49,382 nt of DNA, from positions 1-49,382 of the forward strand of contig JACQZX010000049.1 in assembly GCA_016213665.1 (NCBI GenBank). Reading direction: 5' to 3'. The stretch comes from Actinomycetota bacterium. GTDB lineage: Bacteria; Actinomycetota; Acidimicrobiia; Acidimicrobiales; Ilumatobacteraceae. Shown here piece by piece: positions 43,339-49,382 of this stretch; position 1 is the first letter of the stretch; every line of letters begins with the position of its first letter. The notes beneath the pieces were generated by a model, which was not told where the DNA came from, did not search any database, and saw nothing but the letters and a program-made list of their open reading frames with translations. Both the position numbers and the translations under genes were made by a program.

Positions 43339-44397
43339 TCAAACTTGTGTATCCCGAACCGCACGGACACCCTGCGCGGGGAAGTTGATGTTGAGGCCGC
43401 CGATGCCCATCTCGAGGAACGTCACGTACGCGTCGTAGTTCTCGAGCTCGCGGTTGTTGGGCCAGACCCAAATCACGTAACCAGCCGCAGTGGCCCTCGC
43501 GATCAGGTCGGGTGTGATCACTTCCAGCTCGCCGAACCTGGGCGGCAGCTGCAGGATGCGCATGCCGTAGGGAAGCGGCACATCATCCAACGCCCATGCC
43601 GATGTCATACCGACACTGGGCGACAACTCGACGTTGGGGAGCAGTTCGTGAAACGCGATGACTACAGCGTCGTCGAAGGAAGCCACCACCGACGCCTCGG
43701 CACGACCCAACTCGGTCAGCTCGGTTGCCAACACCCGGGCTGCGGCCAACGCCGGCTCGCCAGTTCCCTTGATCTCTATGTTCAACGGTAGATCGGGGAA
43801 GCGGGCCACGACATCGCGAAAACTGGGAATCGCAAAGTCGTCGGCGCTGTAACCCGCTGGCGCCGCGGCATCGCCGGTACGAATACCGCGATAGATGTAC
43901 GCCTCCGCAGGTTGATCTGCGCACACGCCGCAATCGGCAGTGAACCAGTAGGCGCTATCGAGAGCTGCCACATCCTCGTAAACGAGGTCGGCCACCGCGC
44001 CGCTGCCATCGGTGGTCCGGTCGACGGTCTCGTCGTGCTGCACGACCAGAACGCCGTCGGCGGTGAGCAGCACGTTCATGTCGAGCATGTCGACACCTGC
44101 GCGTACGCTCTCCGCGAACCCGAAGATGGTGCTTCCGGGGAACTCATCCTCGCCGGCGGTGTGGGCAAGCACGATCGGGCGACCAAGGGTCAGCAGTTCG
44201 TCGATGGATTGCGGCCGCTCGACGACCGCAACGGTTGACGTCGTTGCGCCGACGGTCGACGTGGTCGCCTTGGCTGTCGTCACGGGACTGGTTTCCTGCG
44301 CTGCGGTTGTTGGCGTGGAAGTGGAGCCATCGTCAGAACAAGCGATCAGTAGTGCGATCATCGCCGCCGCAGTTGGTGTGATTGCAAGTGGTCTCAC
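43339..44397 (-). CDS. Glycerophosphodiester phosphodiesterase-like lipoprotein with altered active site
   Basis: A 352-residue protein. MRPLAITPTAAAMIALLIAC is a lipoprotein signal (Cys20), followed by a Thr/Ser-rich linker (residues 21-58) and a GDPD TIM-barrel: IVLAHTAGE, GVDMLDMNVLLTADGVLVVQ, HDETVDRTTDGSG, LNIEIKG and the C-terminal GYVIWVWPNN. In my hand alignment the usual HRG is HTA (His79 kept, Arg replaced by Thr), ENT is GST, and the metal motif E-x-D is D106-x-N108; His121 and the later Glu of NIEIK are kept. Activity on glycerophosphodiesters is therefore uncertain. The GTG start overlaps the psuG stop (GTGA), so it is coupled to that gene. Confidence 0.82.
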   Translation of the reverse strand: MRPLAITPTAAAMIALLIACSDDGSTSTPTTAAQETSPVTTAKATTSTVGATTSTVAVVERPQSIDELLTLGRPIVLAHTAGEDEFPGSTIFGFAESVRAGVDMLDMNVLLTADGVLVVQHDETVDRTTDGSGAVADLVYEDVAALDSAYWFTADCGVCADQPAEAYIYRGIRTGDAAAPAGYSADDFAIPSFRDVVARFPDLPLNIEIKGTGEPALAAARVLATELTELGRAEASVVASFDDAVVIAFHELLPNVELSPSVGMTSAWALDDVPLPYGMRILQLPPRFGELEVITPDLIARATAAGYVIWVWPNNRELENYDAYVTFLEMGIGGLNINFPAQGVRAVRDTQV

Positions 44398-45332
44398 TTG
44401 AGGAGCTTCACATACTCGACGGCGATCTGGGCGGCTGTTGCGGCGTTGTTGCGCACCAACGCGAGGTTTGCCCGCAGGCTGCGGCCGGCTGTTCGTTCGA
44501 CTACGCGCGCCAACAAGAACGGCGTTACCTCCTGCCCACTTATCGACCGAGCAGTCAGCTCGGCCAGCGCCTCCTCGATGTATACCGCGATCTCCGCAGC
44601 CGGTATCTCGTCGGTCGCCGGGATCGGGTTGGCGATGCTGATTCCGGTAGCGAGCCCGAGCTCGTTCCACGCCGCGTGCATTAGTTTCGCGATTGCTGTC
44701 GGCCCATCGAGGCGCCGCGGTGCGCGCAGCCCGCTGCTGCGACTGTAGAACGAGGGGAATTCGTCGCTGCCATTGACGACAACAGGAACGCCGAGCGTCT
44801 CCAGTCGCTCGAGCGTCAAGGCGATGTCGAGGATGCTCTTGATGCCGGCCGAGACGACAGCCACCGGCGTGTTCGCCAACTCAGTCAGGTCGGCCGAGAC
44901 GTCGAAGGTGGTCGCCGCTGCGCGATGTACGCCACCGATACCACCGGTCGCGAACACCGCGATCCCGGCAAGGGCGGCTATTCGCATCGTGGCCGCGACG
45001 GTTGTCGCCCCGGTCGACTTGGTGGCGAGCAGCCATGGAAGATCGCGCGTCGTTGCCTTGTGCACCCCGGGCTGCCGCGCGAGACGTTCTAGCTGCGCGG
45101 CGTCGAGCCCGACGTGGCAGACGCCGGCGAGCACCGCGATCGTGGCGGGTGTCGCTCCGTGAGCGCGCACGATGTCCTCGACTTCGGTTGCCAACTCTAC
45201 GTTCTGTGGGTACGGCATCCCATGGCTGATGATTGTGCTCTCCAACGCGACCACTGGATTCCCGGCGGCGAGGGCGGCTTGCACCTCATCTGTGAAAGCA
45301 AGCGTGAACGTGGGTTGCCGTGGCGTGCTCAC
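44394..45332 (-). CDS. psuG: Pseudouridine-5'-phosphate glycosidase
   Basis: A 312-residue enzyme that splits pseudouridine 5'-phosphate into uracil and ribose 5-phosphate. Seen: NPVVALESTIISHGMPYPQN at the N-terminus, PATIAVLAGVCHVGL, HKATTRDLPWLLATKSTGAT (catalytic Lys region), FATGGIGGVHRAA, VVSAGIKSILDIALTLERLE, VNGSDEFPSFYSRSSGL and GISIANPIP. All are characteristic of PsuG. The kinase partner PsuK is not in the window. It overlaps the aminotransferase upstream (GTGA) and the GDPD-like gene downstream (GTGA). The start codon is GTG. Confidence 0.95.
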   Translation of the reverse strand: MSTPRQPTFTLAFTDEVQAALAAGNPVVALESTIISHGMPYPQNVELATEVEDIVRAHGATPATIAVLAGVCHVGLDAAQLERLARQPGVHKATTRDLPWLLATKSTGATTVAATMRIAALAGIAVFATGGIGGVHRAAATTFDVSADLTELANTPVAVVSAGIKSILDIALTLERLETLGVPVVVNGSDEFPSFYSRSSGLRAPRRLDGPTAIAKLMHAAWNELGLATGISIANPIPATDEIPAAEIAVYIEEALAELTARSISGQEVTPFLLARVVERTAGRSLRANLALVRNNAATAAQIAVEYVKLLK

Positions 45333-46708
45333 GCGCTCGTCCTGGAGGCGAACTCGCTGCTTGCGTCGGTGAGGACGCGACGCAACACTGATTCGATGAA
45401 GACGAACTCTTCCTCACCGGCGATGAGCGGTGGCGCAAGCGTGATCACAGCTTCGCCGCGATCGTCGGCGCGGCAGATCAAACCGGCGTCGTAAAGACGT
45501 GGGGAGAGGTAGTCGCGCAACAACCGGTTCGACTGAACGGGCGTGAACACGCCGCGCGACGACTTGTCGGGAACGAGCTCGATGGCCAGGAAGAATCCTT
45601 CGCCGCGCACGTCTCCAACCAGCGGAAGATTTCGCAGGCCATCGATCAACTGCTTGAAGCAGCCCTCGTTGGCCAACACGTGGCCGCAGAGATCCTCGTG
45701 TTCGATCACGTCGAGGTTGGCATTGGCCACGGCGCAAGACACCGGATGAGCGCCGAACGTCTGTCCTTGAAGAAATGTTGCCGTGTCCCCGTTTCCAGCG
45801 AGAAAGGGTTCGGCGAGGCGATCACTGATGAGCACCCCACCGAGCGGCGAATAGCCGGACGTGACACCTTTGGCGAAGGTGATGATGTCGGGCTGGTAGC
45901 CGTAACGCAGACTCCCGAACATGTGGCCGAAGCGACCGAACGCGGCGATGACCTCATCGCTGACGAGAAGCACGTTGTACTCGTCGCAGATCGCACGCAC
46001 ACGTTGCCAGTAACCCTCCGGTGGTGTGAAGGCTCCGCCGACGTTCTGCACGGGCTCCATGAAGATCGCCGCTACCGAGTCGGGACCCTCCATCTCGATC
46101 CGAAGGGCGATGTCATCGGCGCAGCGAAGGGTGCATGCGTCGAGGCTCATGCAGTCCACGCATCGGTAGCGGTAAGGCGTCTGCACTTTGATCGCTCCGG
46201 GCATCAGCGGTTCGAATGGCGACTTGATCGCGGGTAGGCCGGTGAGACTTAGCGCGCCTATTGACGAGCCGTGGTAGGCGAGGTGGCGCGACATAACCTT
46301 TGTCTTGCCGTGCTGGCCGCGGAGTTTCCAGTACTGACGCGCGAACTTGATCGCGGTTTCGACAGCCTCTCCACCTGTGGGAGTGAAGAAGACGCGGTTC
46401 AGGTCGCCGGGGGCGTGATCGGCAAGCCTGGTCGCAAGTCTTATCGCCGGCTCGTGGGCGAAACCCCACACGGGGAAGTACGCAAGCGTTGCCGCCTGCG
46501 TCCGAGCGGCTTCTGCCAACTCGGCCCTGCCGTGGCCGATCTGCACGGTGAACAGGCCGGATAATCCATCGAGGTAGCGCTTGCCGTTGACGTCGAACAC
46601 ATAACAGCCGTTGCCGGAATGGATGATCGGAGTTTTGCCGGTGGGGAAGGCGTCAAGGGGCGTGAAGTGCATCCACAGGTGGCGTTGCGCCTTCTCGGAC
46701 AGATTCAT
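45329..46708 (-). CDS. Class III PLP-dependent aminotransferase
   Basis: A 459-residue fold-type I aminotransferase close to beta-alanine/omega-amino acid:pyruvate aminotransferases. Seen: CYVFDVNGKRYLDGLSGLFT, FFTPTGGEAVETAIKFARQY, SRHLAYHGSSIGALSLTG, the cofactor Asp251 in LLVSDEVIAAFGR, the Schiff-base Lys280 in ITFAKGVTSGYSPLGG and QTFGAHPVSCAVA. A Cys-rich insert (Cys183, 186, 192, 196) occurs where many class III enzymes have one. With pyrimidine-salvage PsuG next door, transamination of beta-alanine from uracil breakdown is a possible role, but this is inference. Its stop overlaps the psuG GTG. It follows a small lipoprotein gene by 13 bp. Confidence 0.9.
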   Translation of the reverse strand: MNLSEKAQRHLWMHFTPLDAFPTGKTPIIHSGNGCYVFDVNGKRYLDGLSGLFTVQIGHGRAELAEAARTQAATLAYFPVWGFAHEPAIRLATRLADHAPGDLNRVFFTPTGGEAVETAIKFARQYWKLRGQHGKTKVMSRHLAYHGSSIGALSLTGLPAIKSPFEPLMPGAIKVQTPYRYRCVDCMSLDACTLRCADDIALRIEMEGPDSVAAIFMEPVQNVGGAFTPPEGYWQRVRAICDEYNVLLVSDEVIAAFGRFGHMFGSLRYGYQPDIITFAKGVTSGYSPLGGVLISDRLAEPFLAGNGDTATFLQGQTFGAHPVSCAVANANLDVIEHEDLCGHVLANEGCFKQLIDGLRNLPLVGDVRGEGFFLAIELVPDKSSRGVFTPVQSNRLLRDYLSPRLYDAGLICRADDRGEAVITLAPPLIAGEEEFVFIESVLRRVLTDASSEFASRTSA

Positions 46709-46721
46709 CGGGGCGTCTTGC

Positions 46722-47210
46722 TCAGCTACTGATTCCGCTCCCGCTCGTGTCCAATGCGAAGCCGCACTCGGCCACCGAGTACTGGTCGACGGCGTCCAGT
46801 GCAGCTTCGGTCTCGGGCGAATTCATGATCGCGATGTCGGCCCCGGCGGCCGCGGCGACAGTCGGGTCGCTGAGGAGAACTCCGATGTCGTAATCGGCAC
46901 GCTTCATTGCCGAATCGAGCGCGGTGAAACCGCGCACGACGACCACCATGTCATCGGAGATTTCGGTTGGTGCCGCGCCGGCAAGTTGGTTGACAAGGCT
47001 GATGAGGCTACGGAACGAAGCCTCGACCTCACTCGCGTTGGGTGATTCGGAGTTTTCGAACATCACGTCGAGTCCCTCTTGCGTTGTCACCAAGTTCTTC
47101 GCGACGGTGCAGAAGTCGGCGACCGAATTACCGCCCTTGCTGTCACTGCATGCAACGAATGTCGTCGCCATCACCGCGGTTCCGAACAAGAGTCCGAACG
47201 AATGGTTCAT
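46722..47210 (-). CDS. Small secreted lipoprotein of unknown function
   Basis: A 162-residue protein: signal peptide MNHSFGLLFGTAVMATTFVAC with lipobox Cys, then a short linker and a helical mature domain (VADFCTVAKNLVTTQEGLDV, NASEVEASFRSLISLVNQL, TEISDDMVVVVRGFTALDSA) ending AECGFALDTS. ATG 47210 is chosen by a perfect AAGGAGG 8 nt upstream. No family recognised. It is 13 bp before the aminotransferase gene and probably heads the operon with psuG and the GDPD-like gene. Confidence 0.82.
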   Translation of the reverse strand: MNHSFGLLFGTAVMATTFVACSDSKGGNSVADFCTVAKNLVTTQEGLDVMFENSESPNASEVEASFRSLISLVNQLAGAAPTEISDDMVVVVRGFTALDSAMKRADYDIGVLLSDPTVAAAAGADIAIMNSPETEAALDAVDQYSVAECGFALDTSGSGISS

Positions 47211-47225
47211 GAGGAATCCTCCTTG

Positions 47226-47251
47226 TTGGCTGTCGACTTTGGCTGTCAACC
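47226..47251 (-). repeat. Direct repeat TTGGCTGTC x2 upstream of the lipoprotein gene
   Basis: TTGGCTGTC occurs at 47226-47234 and 47239-47247 (13-bp period), 15-41 nt before the ATG at 47210 on the reverse strand. It may be a regulator site or a leader-RNA element. Confidence 0.35.
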
Positions 47252-47312
47252 AGCATAGACCTCATCATCCAAACGGCCCGATTCGGCGTGCGCATCACCT
47301 CAACTGTGGACG

Positions 47313-47693
47313 TCACTCGTAAACTTCAGGATTGTCGAGCGGGTAATTGAGCCACGACAACATCTGGCGCAGTTTGTGATATGCCGCGAGGCGAGCCTCG
47401 TCGTCGCCGCTCATCTCCGCCGCTGTGCAGACAGCATGCAGTCTGCGCGTCATCGTCGGACCAAGTTCCAGCAGGCCGGATGCGCCTTCGCTGGCCCACT
47501 TGGCCAGCACGTAGCGCACGATCGCCCCCTCCGGCACCCGAATCGCCGCCGCCAGTTGCCGAATCGTGCGCATCGGGTCAGTGTGTGAGTAGAGCGCTAT
47601 GTCGGCTTTGAGATTGCCGTCCTTGTCGTCTGCGGGCCAGGGGCCGAGCCATCGCTGCAAGTGCACCGTCGGCTCATCAGAATTGGTTTCCAC
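47313..47693 (-). CDS. Hypothetical protein with helix-turn-helix-like segment
   Basis: A 126-residue protein: METNSDEPTVHLQRWLGPWP, then DPMRTIRQLAAAIRVPEGAI and VRYVLAKWASEGASGLLELG, which look like a helix-turn-helix followed by a wing, and a last helix (ARLAAYHKLRQMLSWLNYPL) ending NPEVYE. A DNA-binding role is possible. The GTG at 47693 is chosen because the upstream extension overlaps the divergent hydantoinase gene and TAGAGT stands 7 nt before it. Confidence 0.65.
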   Translation of the reverse strand: METNSDEPTVHLQRWLGPWPADDKDGNLKADIALYSHTDPMRTIRQLAAAIRVPEGAIVRYVLAKWASEGASGLLELGPTMTRRLHAVCTAAEMSGDDEARLAAYHKLRQMLSWLNYPLDNPEVYE

Positions 47694-47700
47694 GCCGCGC

Positions 47701-47706
47701 ACTCTA
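47701..47706 (-). promoter_or_regulatory. -10-like element TAGAGT
   Basis: TAGAGT on the reverse strand, 7 nt before the GTG at 47693; identical to the menB element. The divergent hydantoinase start is 48 bp away. Confidence 0.42.
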
Positions 47707-47729
47707 CGACGGAGGCGCGCTGTTACTTG

Positions 47730-47735
47730 TAGGTT
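47730..47735 (+). promoter_or_regulatory. -10-like element TAGGTT for the hydantoinase gene
   Basis: TAGGTT, 6 nt before the ATG at 47742, no Shine-Dalgarno; the spacing predicts a leaderless transcript. Confidence 0.45.
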
Positions 47736-47741
47736 GACCCG

Positions 47742-49382
47742 ATGCTCCTTGGCATCGACACCGGTGGCACCTTCACCGATGCCGTCATCTTCGACGAGAT
47801 CGGCGATGCGGTCTTGGCAAAGGCGAAGGCACCGACTACCCATCACGACTTGTCGATCGGCATCAGCGACGCGATCGGGGCGGTGTTGCAGATCGCGCAA
47901 GTGTCGCCGGAGCGCATCGAACTGGTCTCACTCTCGACCACCCTTGCGACCAACGCGCTGGTGGAAGGGAAAGGACGCCCTGTTTGTGCCGTGATCATCG
48001 GGTTCGATGGCGATGTGCTCGAACGCGCCGGTCTTGGCGATGCCCTCGGCGATGATCCCGCGATCATTCTCGCTGGTGGCCACGACCCCCATGGCGAAGA
48101 GGTGGCGCCGCTTGACGAACAACGGTTGGCAGAGCAGGTTGTGTTCGCCGAGCCACAGGTCGAGGCGTTCGCAGTCACGTCGCAGTTCAGTGTGCGCAAC
48201 GCGGCGCACGAGCACGCTGCGGCGGCGGTCATCCGCGCGATCACCGACAAGCCGGTGACGCTCAGTCATCACCTGTCGGCCCGCCTCAACGGTCCGAAGC
48301 GGGCCGTCACCGCCGTGCTGAATGCGCGTTTGATCTCGATCATCGATCGCCTCGTGCGAACGACCCAACTCACGCTGCGCGAGCGAGCGATTACCGCCCC
48401 GCTGATGGTGGTGCGTGGCGACGGTTCGTTGGTGTCAGCTGCCTTCGTTCGCGAGCGACCGATCGAGACGATTCTCTCCGGCCCGGCAGCGAGCCTGATC
48501 GGTGCCGCGCACCTCACCGGCGTCTCGGACGCCGTCATCTCCGATATCGGTGGCACCACGACCGACATCGCCGTGTTGCGTGACGGGCTACCGATCATCA
48601 GCGCCGACGGTGCATCGGTGGGCGGGCATCAGACCATGGTGTCAGCGGTCGCGATGCGCACCCACGGACTCGGCGGCGACAGTTATGTGCGCCACGACGA
48701 ACGTGCGGTCGGCGCAGTTATTCGGCTTGGCCCGCGCAAGGTAGTGCCGATTTGCCAGCTTGCCGGCGAGAGCGGGCCGTTGGTCCATCACATGCTCGAT
48801 CAGCAGTTGTCGTCGCCGGCACCGAGCGAATTCGATGGTCTGCTGCTCATCGCCGAGAATTTTGACGAGCGGTTGGTCGCACTCGAAGGCGTCGAAAGGC
48901 GATTGCTGGAGACGATGGGTGAGCGAGTTGCGGTGGCCACCCGCGTGCTCTCCACTTCGCAACTGCGTCGTGTCATGGAGCGACTCGTACAGCGAGGGGT
49001 GTTGCAATTGGCGGCCTTCACGCCCACTGACGCGGCCCATGTGTTGGCGATGCAGTCGAACTACGACACGTCGGCGGCGGTGAAAGCGGCAGAGTTGTTC
49101 GCGCGCAGACGAGATCGGCTTGGCCGCCCGGTCGCCGCCGATGGCCGAACACTTTCGCGGATGGTCATCGACACGCTCGTGCGCCGTAGTGCCGAGGCGG
49201 TGCTGGCGGCGGCGTTCGTTCACGACGGCCTGCCGCCGGGTGCCGTCGACCAGCAGGTCGTGCAAGTGGCGCTGAACCGTGGCCCCGGAGTCGCGGGAGT
49301 CACGATTGGCATGTCGCTACCGCTCATCGGCCTCGGTGCGTCGGCCCCCGCCTACTATCCGGCGGTCGCCGCTCTGCTCGGC
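47742..49382 (+). CDS. Hydantoinase/oxoprolinase family protein (HyuA-like), 3' end outside the window
   Basis: 547 codons are present and the frame is still open at the edge. The N-terminal part is an ASKHA ATPase: LLGIDTGGTFTDAVIFD (phosphate-1 loop), SLSTTLATNALVEGKG, a substrate domain, and SDIGGTTTDIAVLRDG (second phosphate loop). This is the A subunit of ATP-dependent N-methylhydantoinase, 5-oxoprolinase or acetone-carboxylase-type enzymes, which open amide rings. The HyuB partner would be expected downstream. The substrate cannot be told. It is divergent from the hypothetical gene at 47313-47693. Confidence 0.9.
   Translation, partial: MLLGIDTGGTFTDAVIFDEIGDAVLAKAKAPTTHHDLSIGISDAIGAVLQIAQVSPERIELVSLSTTLATNALVEGKGRPVCAVIIGFDGDVLERAGLGDALGDDPAIILAGGHDPHGEEVAPLDEQRLAEQVVFAEPQVEAFAVTSQFSVRNAAHEHAAAAVIRAITDKPVTLSHHLSARLNGPKRAVTAVLNARLISIIDRLVRTTQLTLRERAITAPLMVVRGDGSLVSAAFVRERPIETILSGPAASLIGAAHLTGVSDAVISDIGGTTTDIAVLRDGLPIISADGASVGGHQTMVSAVAMRTHGLGGDSYVRHDERAVGAVIRLGPRKVVPICQLAGESGPLVHHMLDQQLSSPAPSEFDGLLLIAENFDERLVALEGVERRLLETMGERVAVATRVLSTSQLRRVMERLVQRGVLQLAAFTPTDAAHVLAMQSNYDTSAAVKAAELFARRRDRLGRPVAADGRTLSRMVIDTLVRRSAEAVLAAAFVHDGLPPGAVDQQVVQVALNRGPGVAGVTIGMSLPLIGLGASAPAYYPAVAALLG

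Noticed and set aside
45329-46708. Cys183-Cys186-Cys192-Cys196 cluster in the aminotransferase as a possible new metal site
   Set aside because: A comparable Cys-rich insert (YRCP...C...C) is common in class III aminotransferases as I recall, so it is not specific to this protein.

Overview
The window is GC-rich, gene-dense actinobacterial DNA, most likely from Acidimicrobiia (Ilumatobacter-like). The inference rests on gene content: two F420 biosynthesis genes (cofD, cofE), DUF3499 and DUF5719 family genes, single-frame prfB, Thr-rich lipoprotein linkers, many GTG starts, and gene heads that mostly lack a Shine-Dalgarno but carry a TAGNNT hexamer 6-10 nt before the start codon. The assignment is inference, not a sequence search.

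Layout. 1-5.8 kb: a branched-chain-type ABC uptake system running off the left edge, a divergent glutamine synthetase-family ligase, a GNAT/SnoaL-like pair and two lipoproteins, one with tandem DUF4333-like domains. 5.8-18.4 kb: surface polysaccharide genes. GDP-fucose enzymes (fcl, gmd, manC) are mixed with four GT4 glycosyltransferases, an oligosaccharide flippase, an epimerase-like protein that lacks its catalytic residues, an unknown membrane-anchored protein, and cofD translationally coupled to a glycosyltransferase. 18.5-31 kb: a large GT2/membrane protein, a DUF5719-like protein and a thioredoxin-like protein in one overlapping operon; ftsH in the opposite direction; then DUF3499, a CPBP protease, a 900-residue polytopic protein, manB and a Trm112-like gene. 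31-40 kb: housekeeping genes sahH, a YczE-like membrane protein, comF, secA, prfB, ftsE and ftsX. 40-49.4 kb: two crotonase-fold enzymes including menB, a SpoU methyltransferase, cofE, an aminotransferase-psuG-GDPD operon with GTGA overlaps, a small lipoprotein, an unknown 126-residue protein and a hydantoinase/oxoprolinase gene running off the right edge.

How the genes work together. ManB, ManC, Gmd and Fcl form the route mannose-6-P to mannose-1-P to GDP-mannose to GDP-4-keto-6-deoxymannose to GDP-L-fucose. The glycosyltransferases and flippase are the likely consumers and exporter of a fucose- or mannose-containing glycan. No Wzy polymerase or phosphomannose isomerase is evident.

No tRNA, rRNA, insertion sequence, CRISPR array or gene-free stretch over 300 bp was found; the longest gaps are 187 bp (18338-18524) and 132 bp (3871-4002, where I see nothing). 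The points most worth a second look are the recurring leaderless-type promoter signal, the catalytically degenerate epimerase in the sugar-nucleotide operon, a switch-like folded leader in front of sahH, and a perfect 24-bp palindrome in front of the flippase gene.
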